DNA of 64,000 bases, taken from NCBI GenBank assembly GCA_965247015.1, contig CBDFGG010000002.1, positions 258,777 to 322,776 of the forward strand. The letters run 5' to 3'. This DNA comes from JAIXWP01 sp965247015 (GTDB taxonomy: Bacteria > Bacteroidota > Bacteroidia > Flavobacteriales_D > Sanyastnellaceae). The notes beneath the pieces are model-generated. The model ran no database searches and had not been told where the DNA came from. It saw only the letters and a list, made by a program, of their open reading frames with translations. The translations under genes were made by a program, and so were the position numbers. This document shows, one piece after another, positions 1 to 7,351 of the stretch (its first letter is position 1; the number at the start of each line of letters is the position of its first letter).

Positions 1-793
1 TCCGCAGCTTTGATAGCGGCTTGACCCATTTTCTCACGGAGCTCATCGGTCATGAATGGAGATGGAGTTTCTTCCACCAACTTCTGGTGACGACGTTGGA
101 TAGAACAGTCACGCTCTGAAAGGTGACATGCCTTTCCAAATTTGTCTCCGGCAATTTGAATTTCGATGTGGCGAGGTTCTTCAATGAACTTCTCCATGTA
201 CATACCATCATTGCCAAACGCAGCGCCTGCTTCACGACGAGTCTTGTCCCACGCATCTGCAAGGTCTTCATCGTTGTGACATACACGCATACCCTTACCA
301 CCGCCGCCAGCAGTAGCTTTCAACATGATAGGATATTTAATTTGATTAGCGATGGTCGTCGCTTCTTCAAGACTGCCAAGTAGACCTTCCGATCCTGGGA
401 TCGTTGGAACTCCTGCGTCTTTCATGGTTTGCTTTGCAGAAGATTTATCACCCATTGCTTCAATCATTTCTGGTGAAGCACCGATAAACTTGATTCCATT
501 GTCTTTACACACCTTAGAGAAGGTAGCATTTTCAGACAAGAAACCATAGCCTGGGTGAATAGCATCCGCATTGGTGATTTCCGCTGCTGCGATGATATTC
601 GGAATTTTTAAGTACGACTCTTTACTAGGGGGAGGGCCGATACATATAGCTTCATCTGCAAAACGTACGTGAAGGCTGTCGCGGTCTGCTGTAGAATAAA
701 CAGCTACCGTTTGAATGCCCATCTCTTTGCACGTTCTGATTACTCGAAGAGCAATCTCGCCACGGTTGGCGATCAATATTTTTTTAAACATAA
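1..793 (-). CDS. accC: Acetyl-CoA carboxylase biotin carboxylase subunit (partial, N-terminal part)
   Basis: ATP-grasp enzyme that carboxylates the biotin on AccB, the first half-reaction of malonyl-CoA synthesis in the cytoplasm. The start codon is at 793 and the frame stays open to the window edge, so about 264 residues are visible of the usual 450-500. The N-terminus begins MFKKILIANRGEIALRV, the hallmark of biotin carboxylase, and the last visible residues (MGQAAIKAA) fit the middle of the ATP-grasp domain. It follows accB by 35 bases on the same strand and is almost certainly co-transcribed with fabH and accB. The identification is firm; only the C-terminus is missing, because of the window cut. 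Confidence 0.95.
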
Positions 794-828
794 GCTTGAC
801 GGTTTAGTTTGTTACAACGCAGCCTCGC

Positions 829-1326
829 TTATGCAGGCTCAACTAAGAACAATGGTTGATCGTATTCGATAGGAGTGCTATCGTTTACCAATACTTTCAC
901 GATTGTTCCAGAAACTTCTGATTCAATTTCGTTGAAAAGCTTCATCGCTTCGATGATGCAAACGGTTTGGCCTTTCTTGATTTGAGCACCCACCTCAACA
1001 AACGCTGGTTTGTCTGGTGAAGATGAACGGTAGAATGTACCAATCATCGGGCTCTTAATTTCGATCAAGTTGCCCTTGTTTTCTGCTGCTGGAGCTGCCG
1101 CTGGTGCTGCTGGAGCTGGAGCCGCTGCTGGAGCTGCCGCAACTGGTGCAGGTGCTGCTACTTGTTGAACTGCAGGAACAGCTACTTGGATAACTTCATT
1201 ACCTCTCTTGCCTGCTGGCTCGTGAGTTTTGATAGTGATCTTAAAGTCTTTCTGTTCGATCTCTACTTCACTTACACCGCTCTTAGAGACAAACTTGATG
1301 AGGTCTTGGATTTGAGTAATATTCAT
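829..1326 (-). CDS. accB: Acetyl-CoA carboxylase biotin carboxyl carrier protein
   Basis: Carrier subunit of acetyl-CoA carboxylase; its biotin shuttles CO2 between AccC and the carboxyltransferase. 165 residues, a normal length. Residues 1-35 form the N-terminal cap region, 50-82 are a flexible Ala/Pro-rich linker, and 85-165 form the biotinyl domain. The biotinylation motif EAMKLFNEIE is present, with the modified lysine at about residue 129. It lies between fabH (32 bases upstream) and accC (35 bases downstream) on the same strand, the usual Bacteroidota fabH-accB-accC order. The identification is very secure. Confidence 0.97.
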   Translation of the reverse strand: MNITQIQDLIKFVSKSGVSEVEIEQKDFKITIKTHEPAGKRGNEVIQVAVPAVQQVAAPAPVAAAPAAAPAPAAPAAAPAAENKGNLIEIKSPMIGTFYRSSSPDKPAFVEVGAQIKKGQTVCIIEAMKLFNEIESEVSGTIVKVLVNDSTPIEYDQPLFLVEPA

Positions 1327-1358
1327 GTCCTAAACGTTTTAGGTTTGGTTTTGCAAAT

Positions 1359-2348
1359 TTATTTTTTCCATTTAACATAGACAGCGCCCCAAGTAAATCC
1401 GCCGCCAAATGCAGCTAATACAAGGTTATCACCTGTCTGTAACTTATCTTCCCAGTCCCACAAACATAGTGGAATTGTGCCAGCAGTCGTATTTCCATAC
1501 TTCTGAATGTTGATCATAACCTTATCGTTGCCAACACCCATACGGCGAGCCGTTGCGTCAATAATACGCAAATTTGCTTGGTGTGGAACTAAGTAAGCCA
1601 CATCATCTGCTGTTAAATTATTTCGTTCCATAATTTCAGCCGATACATCTGCCATTCCTACTACCGCTGCCTTGAATACAGGCTGACCGTCTTGGAATAC
1701 ATAGTGCTCTTTTTTATCGACTGTTTCATGAGAAGCTGGTTTCACCGAACCACCTGCTTTTTGATGGAGGTATACTCGGCCATGACCATCTGACTTCAAC
1801 ACAGAGTCTAGGACTCCAAAGTTTTCGGTAGTTGGTTCGAGCAATACTGCACCCGCCCCATCACCAAAAATAACGCAAGTTGAGCGGTCTGTATAGTCAA
1901 TGATGGAAGACATTTTATCAGCACCTACCACCACTACGCGCTTGTACTTTCCTGTTTCAATAAATTGAGAACCAGTTACAAGAGCGAAAATAAAACCTGA
2001 GCATGCCGCAGCGATATCGTAACCGAAAGCGTTTTTAGCACCTATTTTATCACAGATAATATTAGCAGTTGCTGGGAATACGTGGTCTGGTGTAACGGTA
2101 GCGCAAATCAACAAATCAATGTCGTTGGCCGTAAGACCTTTTTTAGCAAGGAGACCATTTACCGCTTCTACAGCCATGTCGCTGGTTCCGAGGCCTTCTC
2201 CTTTTAAAATATGGCGTGTTTCTACGCCTGTTCTGGTGCGAATCCACTCATCGGTGGTATCCACCATTTTCTCTAGATCCTGATTGGTCAATACATCCGG
2301 TGGCACATATCCGTGCACCCCAGTAATTACAGCTTTTATCGAGCTCAT
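1359..2348 (-). CDS. fabH: Beta-ketoacyl-ACP synthase III
   Basis: Condenses acetyl-CoA (or a branched acyl-CoA primer) with malonyl-ACP to start fatty-acid elongation. 329 residues, the usual length. The thiolase-fold triad is visible: Cys116 in AAACSGF, His256 in VPHQAN and Asn286 in KYGNTTAG. First gene of the fabH-accB-accC run, so substrate supply and chain initiation are co-expressed. The 127-base divergent gap to the aldehyde dehydrogenase contains a 17-base palindrome that may be an operator. In many relatives DUF177 and rpmF stand directly upstream of fabH; here they are 53 kb away. A weak -7-like box (TACATTAG, 2376-2383) precedes it. Confidence 0.97.
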   Translation of the reverse strand: MSSIKAVITGVHGYVPPDVLTNQDLEKMVDTTDEWIRTRTGVETRHILKGEGLGTSDMAVEAVNGLLAKKGLTANDIDLLICATVTPDHVFPATANIICDKIGAKNAFGYDIAAACSGFIFALVTGSQFIETGKYKRVVVVGADKMSSIIDYTDRSTCVIFGDGAGAVLLEPTTENFGVLDSVLKSDGHGRVYLHQKAGGSVKPASHETVDKKEHYVFQDGQPVFKAAVVGMADVSAEIMERNNLTADDVAYLVPHQANLRIIDATARRMGVGNDKVMINIQKYGNTTAGTIPLCLWDWEDKLQTGDNLVLAAFGGGFTWGAVYVKWKK

Positions 2349-2410
2349 TCCTTGTTCCTTTGGGTTACGAGGGCGCTAATGTAAGTATATCCACACTACC
2401 ATGTAACCGG

Positions 2411-2427
2411 AGTGTAAATTTTACACT
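2411..2427. promoter_or_regulatory. Perfect palindrome, candidate operator between fabH and aldehyde dehydrogenase genes
   Basis: AGTGTAAA and TTTACACT form perfect 8-base arms around a single central T in the divergent promoter region. It lies 28 bases upstream of the weak fabH -7-like box, so it would cover the -33 region of fabH, and 33 bases upstream of the dehydrogenase -33 element. The length and symmetry suit a dimeric repressor of the TetR or GntR kind. No such gene is adjacent, so the regulator is unknown. Confidence 0.4.
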
Positions 2428-2459
2428 TTGAATCCCAAGCGAATCTAGCTTTTATCTCC

Positions 2460-2488
2460 TTGAATTAGCGGGCAATTGCCTAATTTTG
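2460..2488 (+). promoter_or_regulatory. Bacteroidota-type promoter of the aldehyde dehydrogenase gene
   Basis: A TTG at 2460-2462 and TAATTTTG at 2481-2488, separated by 18 bases, match the TTG-N17-23-TAnnTTTG consensus of this phylum. Transcription would begin near 2492, about 17 bases before the ATG at 2509. This supports 2509 over the upstream in-frame TTG at 2476, which lies inside the promoter. Confidence 0.65.
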
Positions 2489-2508
2489 CCCCAAAGATTA
2501 AATTTATA

Positions 2509-4065
2509 ATGAGCACTGAGATTTCAACAGGTATCAACATCGAACCTGCATTGGCCAAATTAGGCTTGAAAAAGTTGAACGAGGGAACTAGCACTGGTAA
2601 GCATTTCTTTGGAAATGGACCCGTGATTGATTCTTACTCTCCGGTTACAGGCGACCTTATCGCGTCTGTTTCTACTACTACATCTGAGGATTATGAAAAA
2701 GTAGTGGGTGCGGCACAAGCGGCATTCAAAACTTGGAGAACCATGCCAGCCCCAAAAAGAGGCGAAATCGTTCGTCAATTCGGCGATCGCCTGCGTGCAT
2801 ACAAACAAGAATTAGGGATGCTCGTGAGCTATGAAATGGGAAAAAGCTTGCAGGAAGGTCTTGGAGAAGTTCAGGAAATGATTGATATCTGCGACTTCGC
2901 AGTAGGATTGAGCCGTCAATTGTACGGCTTGACGATGCACAGCGAACGTCCAGGTCACCGTATGTATGAGCAATGGCACCCAATTGGAATCGTAGGTATC
3001 GTATCTGCATTCAATTTCCCAGTGGCTGTATGGAGCTGGAATAGCGCTCTTGCATGGGTTTGCGGTGATGTATGTATTTGGAAGGGTTCGGAAAAAACTC
3101 CTCTTTGCTCTATCGCTTGTCAAAATGTATGGAATGAAGTGGCCGCAGCAAATGACCTTCCTGAAGGTATCAGCTGCATCGTTTCAGGTGATTATAAAGT
3201 AGGTGAGTTGATGACCAAGGACACACGAGTGCCACTGATCAGTGCTACAGGAAGCAGCCGTATGGGCCGCATCGTGGGTGCTGCGGTAGCAGAGCGTTTT
3301 GGAAGAAGCTTACTTGAATTAGGAGGAAACAATGCGATTATCGTTACTCCAAACGCTGATTTGAAAATTGCGATTCCTGGTATTGTGTTCGGTGCTGTAG
3401 GTACTGCCGGTCAGCGTTGCACTACCACGCGTCGATTGATTATTCACGAATCAGTTTATGAAGAATTGAAAGCAAAATTGGTAAGTGCATATTCTCAAAT
3501 CCGTATTGGTAATCCGTTGGATCAAAACAATCACGTAGGTCCACTTATCGATACTGCTGCAGTTGAGATGTATCAGAAGTCTATCAACGATGCCATCGCA
3601 CAAGGTGGAAAAGTAATCGTAGAAGGCGGAGTGCTTACAGGTGAAGGTTTTGAGAGCGGTTGCTATGTAAAACCAACCATCATCGAAGTAGCAGGTAGTC
3701 ATTTGCCAATCGTTCAGCACGAAACATTTGCTCCTATTTTGTACATCATGAAGTATAATACGATTGAAGAAGCAGTAGCACAGCAAAACGGCGTGGTACA
3801 AGGACTTTCTTCATCGATCATGACATTGAATATGCGTGAGGCAGAATACTTCCTTTCTGTAGAAGGCTCTGATTGCGGCATTGCGAACGTCAACATCGGA
3901 ACTTCGGGTGCGGAGATTGGTGGTGCTTTCGGTGGTGAAAAAGAAACAGGTGGTGGACGCGAAAGTGGATCAGATAGCTGGAAGGCATATATGCGTAGAC
4001 AAACCAACACTATTAATTATAGCATGAGCTTGCCATTAGCGCAAGGTATCAAGTTTGACTTTTAA
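2509..4065 (+). CDS. amaB: ALDH7-family aldehyde dehydrogenase (L-piperidine-6-carboxylate / aminoadipate semialdehyde dehydrogenase)
   Basis: NAD(P)-dependent dehydrogenase of the antiquitin family, expected to oxidise alpha-aminoadipic semialdehyde in lysine catabolism. 518 residues. Catalytic Cys304 in GQRCTTTRR, general base Glu270 in LLELGGNNA and Asn169 in SAFNFP are all present. The LELGGNNA and RPGHRMYEQWHPIG motifs point to ALDH7 rather than other aldehyde dehydrogenases; the substrate itself is inferred from the family. The start at 2509 is preferred because the upstream TTG is inside the promoter. No other lysine-degradation gene is adjacent. A strong terminator follows, so it is a single-gene transcript. 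Confidence 0.9.
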   Translation: MSTEISTGINIEPALAKLGLKKLNEGTSTGKHFFGNGPVIDSYSPVTGDLIASVSTTTSEDYEKVVGAAQAAFKTWRTMPAPKRGEIVRQFGDRLRAYKQELGMLVSYEMGKSLQEGLGEVQEMIDICDFAVGLSRQLYGLTMHSERPGHRMYEQWHPIGIVGIVSAFNFPVAVWSWNSALAWVCGDVCIWKGSEKTPLCSIACQNVWNEVAAANDLPEGISCIVSGDYKVGELMTKDTRVPLISATGSSRMGRIVGAAVAERFGRSLLELGGNNAIIVTPNADLKIAIPGIVFGAVGTAGQRCTTTRRLIIHESVYEELKAKLVSAYSQIRIGNPLDQNNHVGPLIDTAAVEMYQKSINDAIAQGGKVIVEGGVLTGEGFESGCYVKPTIIEVAGSHLPIVQHETFAPILYIMKYNTIEEAVAQQNGVVQGLSSSIMTLNMREAEYFLSVEGSDCGIANVNIGTSGAEIGGAFGGEKETGGGRESGSDSWKAYMRRQTNTINYSMSLPLAQGIKFDF

Positions 4066-4081
4066 TGGTGAATGATATATG

Positions 4082-4125
4082 AAAAGACGAATGAGGCAGC
4101 CTTTTGCTGCCTCGACGTCTTTTTT
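4082..4125 (+). terminator. Rho-independent terminator after the aldehyde dehydrogenase gene
   Basis: GAGGCAG pairs with CTGCCTC around a CCTTTTG loop, and the flanking AAAAGACG pairs with CGTCTTTT, ending in a run of six T. It rules out a start at 4104 for the next gene, because that position lies in the hairpin. Confidence 0.9.
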
Positions 4126-4154
4126 GGGAATTAAACTTTTTAATACAACCTATT

Positions 4155-5387
4155 GTGAGAATTATACTGGCAGCATCCTGTGCCATTCTATTCGGAATGA
4201 TCGGATGCGCAACGGAAGTGGCAACTTCCACTAAGCTTCAGGCTGGAAACTGGGAAATGAAATTTGAAGTAGGAGACGATGCAAATCGTGTTTACATTCC
4301 TATTGATATAAAAGTGGATTCTCTTGGCAAGATCACTATTCATAATGATTCAGAAGTGATTCAACTCACGGAGGTCATACACAAAGGCGACTCTGTTCAT
4401 GCACGAGTAGCCCCTTACTTGTCATATTTACATTGGAAAGAATTTAACGGTGATAGCATCTCTGGATATTGGGAAGATGCTTCTCGCGATAATTATAAAG
4501 TGCCATTTACCGCAGCACCTCATTCGGAGAACGACATGGTGAAAACGGCATGGCAAAAAACATTTGATGCGACGTTTTCATACGGCACACCAGATCAGTA
4601 CAAAGCGGTAGGAATTTTTAGCAGAACAGATAATGATTTATCTGGTACGTTCATGACAGAAACGGGCGACTACCGCTACTTAGGTGGGGATATCATTGAT
4701 ATAAACGATGGTCCAAGTGAAATGTCTTTGTCATGTTTTGATGGTGCACACCTATTTTATTTTACTGGTGAAATTTATGGTGACAGTATCAAGAACGGGA
4801 TGTTTTATTCAGGAAAACATTACAGTGAAAAATGGAATGCAGTAGTGAATGAAAACGCAGCGCTGCGCGACCCAGATAGCTTAACCATTCTCAATCCAGG
4901 TTATACTTCATTAGAATTTGAAGTAAGAAAGATCGAAGGAGATACTGTTTGGTTTGATAGTATTTCAATGGGAGGTAAAGTAACTATCGTCGAAATTTTT
5001 GGATCATGGTGCCCCAACTGTTCAGACGAAACAAGATTCTTGAAAACGCTTCACGAAAAATTCGGTGCGGATAAATTGAACATCATCCCTGTTGCCTTTG
5101 AAAGAGGCGACACCTTTGAGAAGCAGAAAAACGCAGTTACCAATTACATTGGACAATTCGAGTTGCCATTCCCTGCTTATATTGGTGGAACAAGCAACAA
5201 ATCTGAATGCGGAAAAGTATTCCCTGCGTTGAATAGTATTATGTCTTATCCTACTACGGTTTTCTTGGATAAGAAGGGAAGAGTGAGAAAGATTCATACG
5301 GGCTTCTATGGTCCAAGTACCGGCAAGTATCACGAGTTCTATACCGAACGAATTCGCTTGTTTGTTGAGCAATTGATCAACGAGTAA
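4155..5387 (+). CDS. Lipoprotein with C-terminal TlpA-like thioredoxin domain
   Basis: Predicted envelope-anchored thiol-disulfide protein of about 410 residues. A short hydrophobic leader ends in MIGC, a plausible lipobox. A long beta-rich region of no family I recognise follows, and the last ~150 residues form a thioredoxin fold with the redox motif WCPNC and the cis-proline loop SYPTTVFLD. The active site suggests reduction or isomerisation of disulfides, as in cytochrome maturation or envelope stress; the real partner is unknown. The start is chosen as GTG 4155 because the longer frame begins inside the upstream terminator and there is no ATG before the lipobox. A bidirectional terminator closes the gene. 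Confidence 0.85.
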   Translation: MRIILAASCAILFGMIGCATEVATSTKLQAGNWEMKFEVGDDANRVYIPIDIKVDSLGKITIHNDSEVIQLTEVIHKGDSVHARVAPYLSYLHWKEFNGDSISGYWEDASRDNYKVPFTAAPHSENDMVKTAWQKTFDATFSYGTPDQYKAVGIFSRTDNDLSGTFMTETGDYRYLGGDIIDINDGPSEMSLSCFDGAHLFYFTGEIYGDSIKNGMFYSGKHYSEKWNAVVNENAALRDPDSLTILNPGYTSLEFEVRKIEGDTVWFDSISMGGKVTIVEIFGSWCPNCSDETRFLKTLHEKFGADKLNIIPVAFERGDTFEKQKNAVTNYIGQFELPFPAYIGGTSNKSECGKVFPALNSIMSYPTTVFLDKKGRVRKIHTGFYGPSTGKYHEFYTERIRLFVEQLINE

Positions 5388-5412
5388 TGCTCATTTTTTG
5401 AAATTGAATTAT

Positions 5413-5457
5413 ATATAAATAAAAAAGGCCGCTATTTGCGACCTTTTTTATTTATAT
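5413..5457. terminator. Bidirectional terminator between convergent genes
   Basis: A perfect 16-base A/T-rich stem capped with GG/CC (5413-5428 with 5442-5457) encloses a small inner CGC/GCG hairpin. The A and T runs give a U-tract in both directions. The stop codon of the minus-strand gene (5452-5454) lies inside the stem, so both genes share this terminator. Confidence 0.85.
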
Positions 5458-6900
5458 GCTTGCTAATTCAGATTTTAATTTGACCAATGTGAAAGGTTTA
5501 AAAACATCGATTTTTTCTCCTTTCGTTTTTGTGTTGGAAGCTTTTGTGGCGAGCCCCGGTTGAGCGTTTGCTGCGGTCACTGCAATAATTTTTATTTGGA
5601 GATTGCGAGGTACATCATTGAAGTGAAACCCGCCGTTTGTAGGTGAACCAACGAGAAGTCCATCGTATTTTTTTAACGCGATATACATCTCGGTTTCTTT
5701 CGAATCGGGACACGACACGAAAAAGGAACCGCGCTCTGAGGATTCTTCAATGTACCGATCGCAATTGATCCAGCCAAGTTTGGCCGAAGCAAAGCAATAA
5801 TAGCTCAACGCCTCTTTTTTTGCAGAAGTGACTTCTTCATCCTCATTTAATTTAAATGACTTTTCAATCTTAGCCAATTCATGGGATTCATCTTGTGTGA
5901 TTTTATTTCCAAAGCGAAGAATAATTGCATGGTCCTCGTCATATTTCTCCATATAGCGTCGAACATCCAGCGGGGGTAGGTTGTCTACGAAATCTAATAT
6001 CACTTGATCCCACTTCGCAGTAGCGCTGTGATTGATGTGTGAGTGTTTCACTCGACTTTGCTCGTCCAGCTTAATGGTGACTTCACAAGAATATTTTAAA
6101 GCACAAAATTCATCCACCATTTCGAGTGGAGGATTAAAATTGGCGGTGAAATAATTTCGGAACGAACTTCCATCCGCAAGTGTCCAATTGAAATAGTCCA
6201 TTTCAGCCACTTTATTATTTCTGCGAAAATTTGATTTATTGATTTGGATAAAACAGTTGTCGGGGTTATCGACTGCGGTTGTAGCGGTGGATGGTACAGA
6301 AGGAGTTGTACTAGCCGTGGTAGAGGCAGCAGGGTCTTCTATCCAATTGATTTGTCCTTGTGCATTTCGTTGGCCGTAGAATAACTTAAATCCTTCTTTT
6401 TCTTCTTTTTTCGGAAATAGAATATCGTAACGAACATCGTTTGCTAAAAACACTTCTTCCCCATTTGAAGAGGCTTGAATGTCCACCATGCCCGCCGTTT
6501 CAAGTAGTTTTCCGTTGCTGGTGGTAGATAATTTGCTGCCAATCATCGCGGCTATATCATAGCACTCGAGTAGACTAATTTTCACATCAGTAGTAATGCG
6601 ATTTCCTTTTTTATCTACAAAAGAATTTTCAGGAAAAATGATCACTGTTCCTTCCGGACCAGTAATGGTTTGTGATGTTGACGGATTAATAAGAAAGACA
6701 GAACTTTTGTTTTTTAAATCCAAATTGAAACCATTGGCTGTAGCGACTTCTGGAGTGCTAGCAACGGTGGATGGTTCGTTGAGAAGAGCTGGGAATTCAA
6801 GGTCAGCAGGAGGAGGTGTTTTTTGATTTTCGGGTACCTGCACGAAATAGATAGCAGCCCCAATACCCACCGCCGAAGCGAGTAATGTAAGTTTTTTCAT
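5452..6900 (-). CDS. Envelope protein of unknown function with a conserved Bacteroidota surface domain
   Basis: 482 residues. An N-terminal hydrophobic segment (about residues 3-20) looks like a signal peptide or membrane anchor, followed by a Pro/Ser/Thr-rich linker to about 55. Residues about 75-165 carry a motif set (EGTVIIFPENSFVDKKGN, then KISLLECYDIAAMI and AGMVDIQA) that I associate with uncharacterised Bacteroidota surface proteins, possibly of ZU5-like fold; that fold assignment is a guess. A second Ser/Thr linker lies near 190-210, and the rest is soluble. No catalytic motif is visible. Transcribed alone, ending in a bidirectional terminator. Its upstream region (6901-7351) is filled with repeat arrays. 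Confidence 0.7.
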   Translation of the reverse strand: MKKLTLLASAVGIGAAIYFVQVPENQKTPPPADLEFPALLNEPSTVASTPEVATANGFNLDLKNKSSVFLINPSTSQTITGPEGTVIIFPENSFVDKKGNRITTDVKISLLECYDIAAMIGSKLSTTSNGKLLETAGMVDIQASSNGEEVFLANDVRYDILFPKKEEKEGFKLFYGQRNAQGQINWIEDPAASTTASTTPSVPSTATTAVDNPDNCFIQINKSNFRRNNKVAEMDYFNWTLADGSSFRNYFTANFNPPLEMVDEFCALKYSCEVTIKLDEQSRVKHSHINHSATAKWDQVILDFVDNLPPLDVRRYMEKYDEDHAIILRFGNKITQDESHELAKIEKSFKLNEDEEVTSAKKEALSYYCFASAKLGWINCDRYIEESSERGSFFVSCPDSKETEMYIALKKYDGLLVGSPTNGGFHFNDVPRNLQIKIIAVTAANAQPGLATKASNTKTKGEKIDVFKPFTLVKLKSELASI

Positions 6901-6965
6901 GGTGAAGATTTATGTGGCGGAAAGGCGGGACTTCAACGGAGCAATTGTGCTTTTATTGCAAGAAA

Positions 6966-7023
6966 CGATTCTCGATTTTCGATTCTCGATTTTCGATTCT
7001 CGATTCTCGATTCTCGATTCGGG
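6966..7023. repeat. Period-7 tandem array, CGATTCT words
   Basis: About eight consecutive heptamers of the form CGATTCT or CGATTTT in the gene-free stretch 6901-7351. A short partner reading GAGAATCGAGAAT occurs at 7271-7283 in the opposite sense. Similar words recur near 54.0 and 54.3 kb. The array contains no coding sequence. Between the array and the next gene lie two copies of a dispersed hairpin repeat. Confidence 0.85.
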
Positions 7024-7048
7024 ATTATTTCTCCCAAGATTAAACTTT

Positions 7049-7108
7049 CCCCCCATTAGCATGGGGGGCTAATACCAGAAGGCATGCTGCGCATGCAGTA
7101 TTATCAAT
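7049..7108. repeat. Dispersed two-hairpin (REP-like) repeat, copy A
   Basis: First hairpin: six C plus AT pairing with AT plus six G around TAGC (7049-7068). A spacer CTAATACCAGAAG follows, then a second palindrome GCATGC-TGC-GCATGC (7082-7096) and a conserved tail. Copy B lies 135 bases downstream and a partial copy C at 54146. The two-palindrome layout recalls REP elements mobilised by REP-associated transposases, but no such gene is in the window. Confidence 0.8.
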
Positions 7109-7183
7109 TTGAAATACTTTCAAACGTCAAGGAATCGAAAATTAAAAATCGCTTTTTCTCCAAACTCCTATCTCCAAACTCTC

Positions 7184-7243
7184 CCCCCCATTAGCATGGG
7201 GGGCTAATACCAGAAGGCATGCTCCGCATGCAGTCTCATCAAT
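7184..7243. repeat. Dispersed two-hairpin (REP-like) repeat, copy B
   Basis: Same structure as copy A: C6-AT/AT-G6 hairpin (7184-7203), spacer CTAATACCAGAAG, palindrome GCATGC-TCC-GCATGC (7217-7231), and a tail AGTCTCATCAATC. The only difference within the structured part is the loop of the second hairpin. Near-identity of A and B suggests recent duplication or active copying. Confidence 0.8.
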
Positions 7244-7283
7244 CTCTCAAAGACTTTTTTGCAAGAAGTTGAGAATCGAGAAT

Positions 7284-7336
7284 TTCTTGTCATTTGTTCT
7301 CGGCGAAGCCGAGATCACTTGTCTCTTGTCGTTTGT
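7284..7336. repeat. Period-7 array of CTTGT-type words interrupted by a palindrome
   Basis: Heptamers TTCTTGT, CATTTGT, then TCTCGGC-GAA-GCCGAGA (perfect 7-base arms, 7298-7314), then CACTTGT, CTCTTGT, CGTTTGT. The array runs straight into the promoter of the ABC transporter gene, and one of its TTG triplets (7319-7321) serves as the -33 element. Confidence 0.6.
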
Positions 7337-7347
7337 TGCTACATTTG
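7319..7347 (+). promoter_or_regulatory. Promoter of the ABC transporter ATPase gene
   Basis: TTG at 7319-7321, 18 bases, then TACATTTG at 7340-7347: a full match to the phylum consensus. The G of the -7 box is only 4 bases before the ATG at 7352, so the message would be leaderless or nearly so. Confidence 0.6.
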
Positions 7348-7351
7348 ACGC

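Noticed and set aside
6966..7336. Insertion sequence remnant
   Set aside because: No transposase fragment, no terminal inverted repeats bounding a unit and no target duplication; only short repeats.
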